Notes: generated from the sequence alone by a model not told the origin. 64,000 bases of DNA from Plantactinospora mayteni (GCF_016862935.1 NZ_BONX01000065.1:19805-83804), one strand, 5' to 3'. Positions 53,610 through 63,063 are shown, numbered from the stretch's first letter. Numbers and translations are program-made.

Positions 53610-54107
53610 ATGCGACCCCTGGCAAAAGTAACTGCCGCCCTACTGCTCGGCGCCGTGATGGCCGTGCTGATGGGCGCCGCCCCGGCGAGCGCCTATGACG
53701 TGCGGTACCGCGCGGCGAAGTCCTGTTTCGTCGACGGGCGGGAGTTCCGTGCCCATATCTTGACCTACGGCAAGCCGACCGGGGTCGGTGACTACACGGA
53801 GGTTCAGCTCTGGGGCTACCGGATCGAGGCTGCGGGCGGGAATACCAGAAACACCACTGTCCAAGCCACGGAGGTGCGGTGGATCGACGGGTCGTGGAGG
53901 CGCATCGGAGGGGTCAGCTGGACCCAGGCCGCCATCGAGGACGGCGAGTTCCACAGGGGCGCCATTCAGGAAGGCACCATTCCGCAAATCGGCTATACCG
54001 CGGAGGACAGTCCGCGTGCCTTCATGGTCCGCGTCTACTTCGACCAAGACGCATTCAAGACCTGCCAGGTCACCCTGAGGCCGTACGACCTCGAGTGGAT
54101 GAGCTGA
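53610..54107 (+). CDS. small secreted protein
   Basis: A 165-residue protein from ATG 53610, with AGGAGA upstream. A Sec signal (VTAALLLGAVMAVLMGAAPA-SA) is followed by a 137-residue mature part with two Cys (KSCFVDG, KTCQVTL), probably one disulphide, and a beta-rich pattern (YTEVQLWGYRIEAAGGNTRN, FMVRVYFDQDAFKTC). Function unknown; small Cys-paired secreted proteins in this group are often inhibitors or wall-binding proteins. It is followed by a strong terminator. Confidence 0.8.
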   Translation: MRPLAKVTAALLLGAVMAVLMGAAPASAYDVRYRAAKSCFVDGREFRAHILTYGKPTGVGDYTEVQLWGYRIEAAGGNTRNTTVQATEVRWIDGSWRRIGGVSWTQAAIEDGEFHRGAIQEGTIPQIGYTAEDSPRAFMVRVYFDQDAFKTCQVTLRPYDLEWMS

Positions 54108-54125
54108 CCCGACCCTGAACGCGTG

Positions 54126-54165
54126 AGCCGGGGCGTGCCTGTCGGACGACAGGCACGCCCCGGCT
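54126..54165 (+). terminator. rho-independent terminator
   Basis: A perfect 19-bp inverted repeat (54126-54144 and 54147-54165, arms AGCCGGGGCGTGCCTGTCG) with a 2-base centre, 18 bases after the stop. No long T-run, as usual in actinobacteria. Confidence 0.85.
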
Positions 54166-54453
54166 ACGTCGACACGATGATGCCAGTTGTTCTGGGCGCT
54201 TTCGCGTAGTCGTAGTAGATGGAGTCGATGTCGTCGGCGTGGACCGAGACCGCCAGGTCGAATTCTTCGAGGGCACTACAGAGGTTGAAGGGTTGATGTC
54301 TGTCGGCGTGTCCGGGTGATTCGGGTCGATGTAGCAACACGCTCCGTTGCCGCCGAATGTGAGACAGGGCCGTTAACTTGACAGCCCCGATCGCGCGCCT
54401 GGGACGGGGGGTGGGTGTTAAGGTCTTCGCGCCCAGGCGCCGATGCTGAGCGG
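54166..54453 (-). other. interval with minus-strand gene tail
   Basis: Ending at 54164, the minus strand reads CSALEEFDLAVSVHADDIDS-IYYDYAKAPRTTGIIVST, which looks like the end of a real protein; the frame beyond about 54290 is noise. Family not recognised; a decayed gene. Confidence 0.3.
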
Positions 54454-55227
54454 CTATCCCTGGTACGGCGGCGCTATACCCCAGCCCCAGCGCGGCACCG
54501 GCGCATCGTGGGTAGGGTCCGCGTCGGGCCGGGAGTTCTGCAGTGCCAGCCGGGTGCCCCATTCCAGGTAGCTGGCGAAGGCCGCCCGGAACTCTGGATC
54601 GTCGGGGAGGCCGACCTCGTCGGCGGCGTCCAACATCAGGTTGACCCACCGTCGGCGTTGTGCCTCGTTGATCGCCCTGCCGAGGTGTTTGCCGAGCATA
54701 TGGCGGTAACCGCCGCGTTCCTCGGTGTAGCTGGTCGGTCCGCCGAAGACCTCGGCGAGCCACAGCGCCACGTACCGGGGGTGCTCGGGGTCCATGCGCA
54801 CGAACATCGGCGCGAGCAACTCATCGGCGCGGACCAGACGGTAGAAGGCGTCGCACAGCTGCACGAAGGCGTCCGTGCCGCCGGCCCACTCGTGGAGGGT
54901 CGGCGCAGCGGGCGCGGCGGCGGCGCCGGGGCCGGCGACCGCAGTGTTGGTGTAGTGCCGCATCTCCTCGATGTCCGCGACATACGGTTTGATCTCGGCG
55001 AAGAACTTCGCGAACAGTGAGCCGCCCCGGAATCCACGCAGGTGCTCGTCCGTCGAGGTCCACCTGATCCGCAGCACGTAGCAGGCGGGGTCGTCCAGGC
55101 AGCGGCTCAGCTCGTAGTCGACGCACTGCGGCGCCATGCGCAAGACCTCGGCGGCCCGCTCGTACGCCGCCTCGAAACCGCCCGCCCGCTCCTGCGGTAC
55201 GCGGTACCTGATGTACTCGTTAACCAT
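54454..55227 (-). CDS. ABM domain-truncated haemoglobin (group II) fusion
   Basis: A 257-residue protein from ATG 55227. The first about 95 residues form an antibiotic-biosynthesis-monooxygenase (ABM) ferredoxin-like domain (YIRYRVPQERAGGFEAAYER, YELSRCLDDPACYVLRIRWT). After an Ala/Pro linker the rest is a group II truncated haemoglobin: GTDAFVQLCDAFYRLVRADE, PMFVRMDPEHPRYVALWLAE, and the proximal His region YRHMLGKHLGRAI. It is likely a haem protein dealing with NO, peroxide or quinone chemistry. It is divergent from an HxlR regulator across a 26-bp palindrome. Confidence 0.85.
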   Translation of the reverse strand: MVNEYIRYRVPQERAGGFEAAYERAAEVLRMAPQCVDYELSRCLDDPACYVLRIRWTSTDEHLRGFRGGSLFAKFFAEIKPYVADIEEMRHYTNTAVAGPGAAAAPAAPTLHEWAGGTDAFVQLCDAFYRLVRADELLAPMFVRMDPEHPRYVALWLAEVFGGPTSYTEERGGYRHMLGKHLGRAINEAQRRRWVNLMLDAADEVGLPDDPEFRAAFASYLEWGTRLALQNSRPDADPTHDAPVPRWGWGIAPPYQG

Positions 55228-55260
55228 GGTCAGAGCCCAGCATCCAGAGCAACAAAGATC

Positions 55261-55286
55261 AAGTACGCACCAACTGGTGCGTACTT
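55261..55286. promoter_or_regulatory. perfect 26-bp palindrome between HxlR and globin genes
   Basis: AAGTACGCACCA-AC-TGGTGCGTACTT with perfect 12-bp arms (55261-55272, 55275-55286). It sits 33 bases upstream of the globin start and overlaps the HxlR start codon (GTG 55277). GTAC-flanked palindromes are typical of HxlR-family regulators. Confidence 0.85.
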
Positions 55287-55648
55287 CGGAGGGGAATTCG
55301 ACGCGCAGGCAGTATGGCTGCCCGGTGGAACTCGCCGTCGACGTCATTGGCGGCAAATGGCGACCGGTGATCCTCGCCCACCTCAAGGAGGGCGTGCACC
55401 GGTACGGCGAATTGCGCCGCCGGATGCCCGGAGTGAGCGAGAAGATGCTGACCCAACGACTACGCGAGTTGGAGGCCGACGGACTCGTCGCCCGCGATGA
55501 CCACGGCACGAGCCCGCCGCACGTCGAGTACCGGCTGACGGAGGAGGGCCTCAGCCTGGCGCCTGTGCTTCAGGCACTGTACGACTGGGGAGTCACGCGA
55601 GCCGCGCGTACAGGCGCGGTCGTCCGAGAGGCGGGTTCGCTAGCTTGA
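55277..55648 (+). CDS. HxlR family transcriptional regulator
   Basis: A 123-residue winged-helix regulator: CPVELAVDVIGGKWRPVILA, HRYGELRRRMPGVSEKMLTQ, then EADGLVARDDHG and VEYRLTEEGLSLAP. It carries the N-terminal Cys of redox- or aldehyde-responsive HxlR proteins. The start GTG 55277 fits homologue length but lies inside the palindrome; an ATG at 55226 would add 17 residues and sit at the opposite gene's start. It is expected to control itself and the divergent haemoglobin fusion. Confidence 0.85.
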   Translation: MRTSEGNSTRRQYGCPVELAVDVIGGKWRPVILAHLKEGVHRYGELRRRMPGVSEKMLTQRLRELEADGLVARDDHGTSPPHVEYRLTEEGLSLAPVLQALYDWGVTRAARTGAVVREAGSLA

Positions 55649-55772
55649 TCCTCAAACTCCACCTCGGAGAGCGGCAGCCGGTCTTACGATCGGGGGCGCA
55701 GGACGCTGAAGATTTCCTACGTGAAATCCCCTAGTATCGAAGCATTCCTACGCTTCGTTACGGGGAGGACGC
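55649..55772. promoter_or_regulatory. upstream region of the subtilase gene
   Basis: Contains the small inverted repeat CGAAGC-N8-GCTTCG (about 55738-55757) just before the GGGGAGG ribosome binding site; it could be an operator or mRNA hairpin. Confidence 0.4.
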
Positions 55773-58700
55773 ATGGGTCCTGGAAGAAGGCTGGCCGCCT
55801 GGCTCTCCGCCACCGGTCTCGGTGCCGCGTTGCTCGTGGCACCACAGGCCGGCGCGCAGGCGGCGCCGGCGGGCGGGGCGAGGGCGGCGGCACCCGCAGG
55901 TCGTACCGTGACGTTGATCAGCGGCGATCGGGTGCTGCTGACCGACGACGGGCGGGCCAGCGTCGAGCGGCAGTCGGGACGCGAGCACGTGCGGTACGTG
56001 TCGTACCGCGACGACGCCCGGCACCTGCACGTGATTCCGTCGGACGCGCTGCCGCTGCTGCGGGCCGGACGGCTGGACGCCCGGCTCTTCGACGTTACCG
56101 CCCTGCGCGACTTCGGGTACCACGACGGTCGAGCCGACCTGCCGTTGATCGTCACCTACCGGGGGGACGACGCGCGGGTGTCGGCCCGCTCGGCCGTGGC
56201 GGGCGCGACCGTGAGCCGGGAACTGCCGGCGATGGACGCGCTCGCGGTCCGCGCACCGAAGTCGAACACCGGACCACTCTGGCGGAGCCTCACGGCCGAC
56301 GGCACCGCGACCCGGAGCCTGGGTGGCGGCGTCGCCAAGGTCTGGCTGGACGGGCTGCGCAGACCGACGCTCGACGTCAGCGTGCCGCAGATCGGCGCGC
56401 CCGCGGCCTGGCAGGCCGGATACGACGGCACCGGCGTACGCGTGGCGGTGCTGGACACCGGCATCGACGCCACCCACCCGGACCTGGCCGGCAAGGTGAC
56501 CGCCACCCGGAACTTCACCGAGGGCGCCGAGGACGACCGGGACCTGGTCGGCCACGGTACCCACGTGGCCTCCACCATCGCCGGCAGCGGGGCGGCGTCG
56601 CAGGGCCGGTACCGGGGCGTCGCGCCCGGCGCCCGGCTGCTCGACGGCAAGGTGTGCGTGGACGGCGGCTGCGCCGAGTCGTGGATCCTCGCGGGCATGG
56701 AGTGGGCCGCCGCCGAGCAGCACGCCCCGATCGTCAACATGAGCCTCGGCGGTCCCGACACACCGGGCACGGACCCCTTGGAGGAGGCGGTCCAACGCCT
56801 GAGCGACCAGTACGGCACCCTCTTCGTCGTCGCCTCCGGCAACGAGGGTGGCGAAGCGGCGGTCGCCTCCCCGGCGAGTGCGGACGCGGCGCTGGCCGTT
56901 GGCGCGGTGGACGCCGACGACCGGTTGGCCGATTTCTCCAACCGGGGCCCGCGCGGTGACGACGGGGCGCTCAAGCCGGACATCTCCGCTCCCGGCGTCG
57001 ACATCGCGGCGGCCAACAGCAAGGACGGGCAGCTCGGCGAACCGGGAGCGGCCTACACGACCATCTCTGGTACGTCGATGGCCACCCCGCACGTGGCCGG
57101 AGCGGCGGCGCTGCTCGCCCAGCGTCACCCGGACTGGTCAGGGGCCTCGCTGAAATCCACGCTGATGGGATCGGCCAAGCCCAGCAGCCCCATCGACCTG
57201 CTCGGCCAGGGCGCGGGCCGGGTCGACGTCGCTGCGGCGATCGGCCGGAGCGTCACGGCCGCCCCGGCCAGCGTCAGCCTTCCCCTCCAGGAGTGGCCGC
57301 ACGGCGACGACCCGCTGCTGACCAGGACCGTGACCTATCACAATTACGGCGACGCCGACGTGACGCTCGCCCTGGCGTGGCCGGCGATCGGTCCGGACGG
57401 TAGCCCGGCACCGGCCGGGATGTTCACCCTGGACCGGCAGACCGTCACCGTGCCCGCCGGTGGCGACGCGACGGTCCGGCTCGCCGCCGACACCAGGATC
57501 GAGTCGCCGGTCGGCCGCTTCGGCGGGTACCTGACGGCGTCCGGCGGCGGGCAGGTGGTACGGACCCCGTTCGGGGTGGAGAAGGAGTCCGAGCGGTACC
57601 CGCTCACCCTGGTCCACACCACGCGATCCGGCGCGCGGGCGACGGACTACAGCGCCATCGCCTACCGGCTCGACACGTTTGACTCGTATCCTGCGGACGG
57701 CGCCGGCGGCACGGACGGCACGCTGGAGTTCCGGCTGCCCCGGGGACGGTACGCGGTCTTCTCGGCCATCTTCGAGGGTCAGGACGAGCAGCTCACCTCC
57801 ACCCTGCTCGCCCAGCCGCGGCTCGACCTGACCGGCGCGCAGACCGTGGCCCTGGACGCCCGGCTGGCGAAGCCCGTGAACGTCACCGTGACCAACCCGG
57901 CCGCCCGGGGCGTCTGGGGTGAGTTCAGCGCCCGGACCGGGGCGGCCGACCTGCCGGGCGTCTCGCTGGAGATGAACATGGGGAGCCTTGACGGCTTCGA
58001 CCGGGCCTACACCGGCCAGGTCGGCCCGGACCAGGCCGTGGACGGGTTCTCCACGAAGATCAGCGGCGTGTTGGCCAAGCCCAGTCCCGACGGCAGCCTC
58101 GACGGCAGCCCGTTCGCCTTCCACCTCGCCTGGTTCCGCGACGGGCGGATGTTCAACGGGCTCGACCGCCGGCTGAGCCCGTCGGCTCTCGCCACGGTCC
58201 GCGAGAACTACGCCGTGCAGGGCACCGGCACCACCGGCGCGACGACGGCGTACGCGAGGGCGCCCGGTCTGGCCGGCAACTTCACCACGACGGTCCTGCC
58301 GTTCACCCTGCCGTTCACGCGCACCGAGTACTTCAACACCGACGGCGAGGTCCGGTGGACCAAGGTGTTCCAGGAACGGGTGCCCAGGCCCGGCCCGCCG
58401 GGCCCGCCCATCATCCAGGCCACGGCGGAGCAGCCCGACGTCGCGTACCGGGCCGGCCAGAGCTACGACGAGCGGTGGAACCGGGGTGTCTTCGGGCCCT
58501 CCCTCGCCGGTCCGGGTAGCTCGTCCGAATGGGTGAGCCGACAGGGTGACACCATCCTGGCGGAGCCGCCGATTTTCACCGACGGCTCGGGACGGCTCGT
58601 CTCCGGCCGCGCGTCGAACCCGCGCATCGCCCTCTACCGGGACGGGAAGCTACTCGCCGAGGCTGCGGCGCTGCGCGGGGAGTTCACCGTGCCGGCCGGC

Positions 58701-59144
58701 GACGCGGGCTACCGGTTGCAGATCGACGCCCAGCGGGCCGCACCGTCCACCCTCACCACCCGGGCGAGCGTGGCCTGGACGTTCCGCTCGGCACACGTCG
58801 ACAGCGACCAGCCGCGCCGGCTGCCGCTGTCGGTGCTGCGCTTCACCCCCGTGCTCGACGAGCGCAACACCGCCCCGGCTGGCCTGACGTACCGCGTGCC
58901 GGTCACCGTCGAGACGCAGCCCGGCTCGGCGGCGGGGGTTCAAAATCGCCCGACGGTCGAGGCGTCGTTCGACGACGGCCAGACGTGGCGAGCGGTGCCG
59001 GTGCTAGGTGGGCAGGGCGGTTGGTACGTGATGGTCCCGCACCCCGCGGCCGATGGGTACGTCTCGCTGCGCGCCAGGGCGACCGACACCGCCGGTAACA
59101 CGGTGGACCAGACCATCGTCCGCGCCTACCGGATCGGCGGATAA
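55773..59144 (+). CDS. secreted S8 family serine peptidase (subtilase)
   Basis: A 1123-residue protein from ATG 55773. Signal peptide (RLAAWLSATGLGAALLVAPQ-AGAQA), a propeptide-like region to about 205, then the S8 domain with Asp228 (VAVLDTGIDATHPD), His261 (GHGTHVAS), oxyanion Asn (VVASGNEGGE) and Ser435 (GTSMATPHVAG). The C-terminal about 620 residues form several beta-sandwich modules. It digests extracellular protein. The frame is uninterrupted over 3.4 kb, unlike the left half of the window. GGGGAGG sits just ahead of the start and a strong terminator follows. Confidence 0.95.
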   Translation: MGPGRRLAAWLSATGLGAALLVAPQAGAQAAPAGGARAAAPAGRTVTLISGDRVLLTDDGRASVERQSGREHVRYVSYRDDARHLHVIPSDALPLLRAGRLDARLFDVTALRDFGYHDGRADLPLIVTYRGDDARVSARSAVAGATVSRELPAMDALAVRAPKSNTGPLWRSLTADGTATRSLGGGVAKVWLDGLRRPTLDVSVPQIGAPAAWQAGYDGTGVRVAVLDTGIDATHPDLAGKVTATRNFTEGAEDDRDLVGHGTHVASTIAGSGAASQGRYRGVAPGARLLDGKVCVDGGCAESWILAGMEWAAAEQHAPIVNMSLGGPDTPGTDPLEEAVQRLSDQYGTLFVVASGNEGGEAAVASPASADAALAVGAVDADDRLADFSNRGPRGDDGALKPDISAPGVDIAAANSKDGQLGEPGAAYTTISGTSMATPHVAGAAALLAQRHPDWSGASLKSTLMGSAKPSSPIDLLGQGAGRVDVAAAIGRSVTAAPASVSLPLQEWPHGDDPLLTRTVTYHNYGDADVTLALAWPAIGPDGSPAPAGMFTLDRQTVTVPAGGDATVRLAADTRIESPVGRFGGYLTASGGGQVVRTPFGVEKESERYPLTLVHTTRSGARATDYSAIAYRLDTFDSYPADGAGGTDGTLEFRLPRGRYAVFSAIFEGQDEQLTSTLLAQPRLDLTGAQTVALDARLAKPVNVTVTNPAARGVWGEFSARTGAADLPGVSLEMNMGSLDGFDRAYTGQVGPDQAVDGFSTKISGVLAKPSPDGSLDGSPFAFHLAWFRDGRMFNGLDRRLSPSALATVRENYAVQGTGTTGATTAYARAPGLAGNFTTTVLPFTLPFTRTEYFNTDGEVRWTKVFQERVPRPGPPGPPIIQATAEQPDVAYRAGQSYDERWNRGVFGPSLAGPGSSSEWVSRQGDTILAEPPIFTDGSGRLVSGRASNPRIALYRDGKLLAEAAALRGEFTVPAGDAGYRLQIDAQRAAPSTLTTRASVAWTFRSAHVDSDQPRRLPLSVLRFTPVLDERNTAPAGLTYRVPVTVETQPGSAAGVQNRPTVEASFDDGQTWRAVPVLGGQGGWYVMVPHPAADGYVSLRARATDTAGNTVDQTIVRAYRIGG

Positions 59145-59151
59145 GCCGGCG

Positions 59152-59195
59152 GGTACGGCCCGACGGCAGCCGGCTGGCAGCCGTCGGGCCGTACC
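59152..59195 (+). terminator. rho-independent terminator of the subtilase gene
   Basis: Perfect 16-bp inverted repeat (59152-59167 GGTACGGCCCGACGGC and 59180-59195) with a 12-base loop, 8 bases after the stop. Confidence 0.85.
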
Positions 59196-59446
59196 GCGGA
59201 CGAGGTCGCGGGCCGACCGGTAAGCCCGGCGGGTGCCCGTGGTCAACAGGCAGCCGTCAGCGAAGGCCACCGGCCGCGCCACCCCCCTCCCTCCGCTGCC
59301 CGACGCCCCACCCCCACCACCCTGTACCGAGCCATGATCCGCCTCAGCCGACCCCACAGCGCCGGAACCGAACACTGACGCCGACGCGACCGGGTCCCGA
59401 TCGGCCAGCGCTCGTACCCCACCGACAGCCTGGCTTGTTCCCGGCG
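59196..59446. other. intergenic interval
   Basis: No supported gene; Pro-rich shadow frames only. Confidence 0.35.
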
Positions 59447-59952
59447 TCACGGGACGAGCTCGACGCTTACGGGCCCGGTCGCCAGGTCGTTGAGACGTTC
59501 GTGGCCGGTCTCGATCGTGCCGATCATGATGACCTGGTCGGAGTAGGTCTCGTCGGAGTTGTAGAAGAACCCGAGATTGCCCCAGGGGACGTAGTAGATG
59601 AGGTCACCGTTGGCGGGTGCGCTGCCGGTGGAGCCATCGGTGGCCAGTTTGCGTGGCAGGTGGCTGATCTTCTCCTTGCCGGCGAAGTCCTCGAACTCCA
59701 GCGTCAGCGGCAGCATATGGACACGAAGTCGCGGCTGGTCGGGTTGTCCGCGATGCGGACGATGATCTCCCCATCGCCAGCGGTGAACCGTACCCGCGTC
59801 CGGGCCATGTCTGGCTCGGTGGAGGACTGCGGCGCCGGTGACACTGTCACGCCGGCTTCGGGGCCGCTCGTGGGGTTTGGGTTGGCGCCGCAGGCCGCCA
59901 GCAGCGGCAGCATGGCCGCGCCAGCGGCGAACGCGATGCGGAAGGGTGTCAT
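59447..59952 (-). pseudogene. cyclophilin-like lipoprotein, frameshifted
   Basis: From ATG 59952 a lipoprotein signal (AAMLPLLAACGA) and the start of a domain (TRVRFTAGDGEIIVRIADNP) end at a stop after TSRDFVS. A two-base duplication (CATATG where CATG is expected) near 59715 shifts the frame; skipping it gives SMLPLTLEFEDFAGKEKISH, then GDLIYYVPWGNLGFFYNSDE and a stop at 59447. The fold is the cyclophilin-like domain (LxxxLPLTLxFxDF... GDLxYYxPWGNLxxFY). It is a homologue of the lipoprotein at 62429-62962. Confidence 0.75.
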
Positions 59953-60006
59953 CCGAGGTTCTCCTCATCACGGATTGGTTGGCTCGCCGCTGCACGGCGA
60001 CCGTGC

Positions 60007-61311
60007 TCAGGACGGGGTGGATGTTCCGGGCAGGGTCTGCGCCCGTGGCCGGCTGTCTCCGGGTCGCGCGAGGACCAGCAGGCCGATCATCGAGGCAACG
60101 GTGCCCGCGATCATGAACAGCGCCATCGGCACTGCGGTGTCTTCGCCGCCGAGCCCGACGATCGGGGCAGTGAGGCCGGCGGCGAGCCATTGGACGAACC
60201 CGAGGACCGCCGAGCCGGTGCCGGGATGGTCGGGCACTTCGGCGGAGGCGAGCGCCCCGCCGTTGGTGATGATGAGCCCCTGCGCCGTCATGAGGACGAA
60301 GAAGCAGCCGACCGCGAGGAGCAGCGGCGTGCCGAACCAGATCGCCCCGGCGAGCATCGCTACGCCGGCGGCGAGGGCGGCGACCTGCCCGATGAGGATG
60401 AGCTTGCGGGTGGCAACCCGGCCGGCCAGCCGAGCGGCGGCGAGCGCGGCCACGGTCATGCCGGCGGCATTGGCGGCGAAATCGCCCGAGTAGGCGATCG
60501 GGGACATCCCGTTCATCGACTGCAACACGAACGCCGACGCAGCGACATAGGCGAACAGGGCACCCATCGCCGACCCGACGACCAGCAGGTACCCGACATA
60601 GCGGCGCCGGCCGAGCACCCGCCGCCCAGCGACCGCGAACATCCGCAGCCCACCGCCGTGGCGCCGCTGGGAAGGCAGCGACTCCGGCACCGCGACCAGC
60701 ACGGAGATCGTCATCGCCACGCCGAGGGCGGCGACCGCCCCGAACGACACCCGCCAGTGCGACAGCTCCAGGATGACCCCGCCGAGCAGCGGCCCGACGA
60801 TGATGGCGACGCCGCCGACCCCGGCTACCACGTTGAGCACCCGTACCAGCCGGGCGCCGCTGGCGAGGTCCACGATCACCGCCCGGCCGATCACCATCGC
60901 CCAGCCACCGCTGAAGCCCTGCACGAAGCGGGCCACCATCATCACCGCGATCGACGGGGTGAGCGCGCACACGATCGAGGCGACGGTCATCAGCGCGATC
61001 GCGCCGATCAGCGGTCGGCGCCGGCCGCGCTGGTCGGAGACCGGTCCGCCGATGAGCTGGCCCAGCGCCATACCAACGAAGAAGGTGGTGAGGGTCAATT
61101 GCACCTGGGTCGCGGTCGCGGACAGGTCACCGGCGACCCTCGGGAACGCCGGCACGTACATGTCGGTCGCCAACGGTGCGATCGCGGTCAGGAAGACCAC
61201 GGTCGCGACCAGACCTGAAGTGAGCCGGGCCTGGCGGCGAACCCGATCGGGCGGCACACCGGTGCCGGTGGCCATCGGTGCCAGCGCGGGCCCGGACGTC
61301 AACCGGGGCAT
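60007..61311 (-). CDS. MFS drug-resistance transporter, Bcr/CflA-like
   Basis: A 434-residue membrane transporter, start ATG 61311 with AGGAAG upstream (61335 would add 8 residues). Twelve hydrophobic segments, with the motif GGPVSDQRGRRRPLI between segments 2 and 3, and DMYVPAFPRVAGDL after the first, typical of the Bcr/CflA drug-efflux (DHA1) group. Exports small molecules by proton exchange. It sits between cyclophilin-like lipoprotein and alcohol dehydrogenase genes in one leftward run. Confidence 0.9.
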   Translation of the reverse strand: MPRLTSGPALAPMATGTGVPPDRVRRQARLTSGLVATVVFLTAIAPLATDMYVPAFPRVAGDLSATATQVQLTLTTFFVGMALGQLIGGPVSDQRGRRRPLIGAIALMTVASIVCALTPSIAVMMVARFVQGFSGGWAMVIGRAVIVDLASGARLVRVLNVVAGVGGVAIIVGPLLGGVILELSHWRVSFGAVAALGVAMTISVLVAVPESLPSQRRHGGGLRMFAVAGRRVLGRRRYVGYLLVVGSAMGALFAYVAASAFVLQSMNGMSPIAYSGDFAANAAGMTVAALAAARLAGRVATRKLILIGQVAALAAGVAMLAGAIWFGTPLLLAVGCFFVLMTAQGLIITNGGALASAEVPDHPGTGSAVLGFVQWLAAGLTAPIVGLGGEDTAVPMALFMIAGTVASMIGLLVLARPGDSRPRAQTLPGTSTPS

Positions 61312-61347
61312 TGCATTCTTCCTCGGCGGCAGCACGAGCAGAGGTGG

Positions 61348-62370
61348 TCAGGGCCGCAGCAGAACTTTGATCGCGTCCCGGCGGTCCATGGCCCGGTAGC
61401 CCTCGGGGGCCTGGTCGAGTGGCAGCTCCAGGTCGAAGACCTTGCCGGGGTCGATCCGGCGGGTCCAGATCCGGTCGATCAGGTCGGGCAGGAACCGCCG
61501 AACGGGTGCGGGGCCGCCGTGCAGGTGGACGTGGGAGAAGAACAGCTCCATGCCGGGCAGCGCGACGTTGTGGGTGACACCGACGTAGCCGACGCGCCCG
61601 CCGGGTCGGGTGGCGTGGATGGCCTGCATCATCGACTCCTGGGTGCCGACGGCTTCGATCACCGAGTGCGCGCCCAGCCCGTCGGTGAGGTCTTTGACGG
61701 CGGCTACGCCAGCGTCGCCGCGCTCGGTGACAATGTCGGTGGCGCCGAACTCGATGGCGAGTTTCTGCCGTGACTTGTGGCGGCTCATCGCGATGATCCG
61801 TTCGGCGCCGAGCTGCTGGGCGGCCAGGACGCCGAGGAGTCCGACGGCGCCGTCGCCGACCACGGCGACGGTCCTGCCGGGACCTGCGGCGGCGGCAACG
61901 GCGGCGAACCAGCCGGTGCCCAGCACGTCGGACGCGGCCAGCAGGCTCGGGACCAGATCATCGGCCGGGAGGTCCGGAGTGGCGATCAGGGTGCCGTCCG
62001 CGAGGGGGACCCGCATCCGTTCGGCCTGCGCCCCGCCCGGAGCGGCGGCCTCCCGCCGTACGCAGGAGGACTGGTAGCCGGAACGGCAGATCTCGCAGGT
62101 GTTGTCCGAGGCGAAGAACGAGCCGACCACGAACTGGTCCGGCCGTACCGTGGTGACCGCCGGCCCGACCTCCTCGACGATGCCGGCGTACTCGTGGCCC
62201 ATCGGCCGCGGCTCGTCGACCGGCTCCACGCCCCGGTATGGCCACAGGTCCGACCCGCAGATACAGGTCGCGGCCAGCCGGATGATCGCATCCGTCGGCT
62301 CGACGATCCGCGGTTCGGGACGGTCCTCGACGTGAACCTGGCCGGGGGCGGTCATGACGGCGACACGCAT
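61348..62370 (-). CDS. zinc-dependent alcohol dehydrogenase
   Basis: A 340-residue MDR enzyme from ATG 62370 (AAGGAG upstream). Catalytic zinc residues in TCICGSDLWPY and GHEYAGIVEEV; structural-zinc region NTCEICRSGYQSSC with Asp where the first Cys usually is; Rossmann motif VAVVGDGAVGLLGVLAAQQL. It oxidises alcohols or reduces aldehydes with NAD(P). It precedes the MFS gene by 36 bases, so both are probably one operon, following the lipoprotein gene. Confidence 0.9.
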   Translation of the reverse strand: MRVAVMTAPGQVHVEDRPEPRIVEPTDAIIRLAATCICGSDLWPYRGVEPVDEPRPMGHEYAGIVEEVGPAVTTVRPDQFVVGSFFASDNTCEICRSGYQSSCVRREAAAPGGAQAERMRVPLADGTLIATPDLPADDLVPSLLAASDVLGTGWFAAVAAAAGPGRTVAVVGDGAVGLLGVLAAQQLGAERIIAMSRHKSRQKLAIEFGATDIVTERGDAGVAAVKDLTDGLGAHSVIEAVGTQESMMQAIHATRPGGRVGYVGVTHNVALPGMELFFSHVHLHGGPAPVRRFLPDLIDRIWTRRIDPGKVFDLELPLDQAPEGYRAMDRRDAIKVLLRP

Positions 62371-62428
62371 GAGCAGAGTGCTCCTTGGGGAGAGTTGATG
62401 TTGATGATGGTCGAGATCAGGTGGCGAG

Positions 62429-62962
62429 TCAGGAACTGGTCCCGGCGGCCGAATCGATCCGGACCGTCACTCGCTTGCCCGCGTTGGCAAGGCTGTCCAG
62501 GCCGGCGTTGACGACGCCTAGGCGGATCAGGCCCGGGTCGGGCACCGCCTGGCCGAGATCGTCGTAGTAGATGGCGATCACCTCGGTCCGGGACCAGAAG
62601 TAGATGTCGCCCGGGGTGGGATCGTGCACGGGGACGGCGTCCTCGACGGTGAGCGGGTGCGGCAGCCGTCCGGACTTCGCCTGAGCCCACACGTCCTTCA
62701 GTTGCACGGTCAGCGGCAGCATCGCGGTGAGCTGCCGCGAGGCCGGGGTGTCGGTCAACGTCGCGGCGGCGGCACGGTCACCAAAGCGCAGCACCACCGC
62801 AACCCCCACCGCGGTGCTCGGTGCTGCCGACGGTGAGCCGGAGCCGGACCCGGTGACACCCGGGCCGGCAGCAACCGAGCAGCCGGCCAGAACGGCGTAC
62901 AACAAGACGGTCATCAGGGCAGCCACCGGACGGCGGGGCCAAGCGGTGACGGTCGCGGTCAT
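62429..62962 (-). CDS. cyclophilin-like lipoprotein
   Basis: A 177-residue protein from ATG 62962 with lipobox VLAGC (Cys 28). After a Ser/Gly/Pro linker the domain reads LTDTPASRQLTAMLPLTVQL, then DPTPGDIYFWSRTEVIAIYY and DLGQAVPDPGLIRLGVVNAG, the cyclophilin-like fold. It is the intact relative of the broken copy at 59447-59952. First gene of the leftward operon with the dehydrogenase and transporter. Function unknown; the fold binds small ligands or peptides. Confidence 0.8.
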   Translation of the reverse strand: MTATVTAWPRRPVAALMTVLLYAVLAGCSVAAGPGVTGSGSGSPSAAPSTAVGVAVVLRFGDRAAAATLTDTPASRQLTAMLPLTVQLKDVWAQAKSGRLPHPLTVEDAVPVHDPTPGDIYFWSRTEVIAIYYDDLGQAVPDPGLIRLGVVNAGLDSLANAGKRVTVRIDSAAGTSS

Positions 62963-63012
62963 GCATCCAGCACAGCCGCATGGCCAGACGGGAGGAAGTC
63001 ACTGACGATGGG

Positions 63013-63027
63013 TGTACTCGCAGTACA
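63013..63027. promoter_or_regulatory. palindrome between lipoprotein and regulator genes
   Basis: TGTACT-CGC-AGTACA, perfect 6-bp arms, centred between the divergent lipoprotein operon (start 62962) and the regulator gene (start 63064). Candidate operator for the XRE/MmyB-type regulator. Confidence 0.6.
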
Positions 63028-63063
63028 TCCCAGGTGCCCGCCGTGCGTCGTACCGTCGATGTC

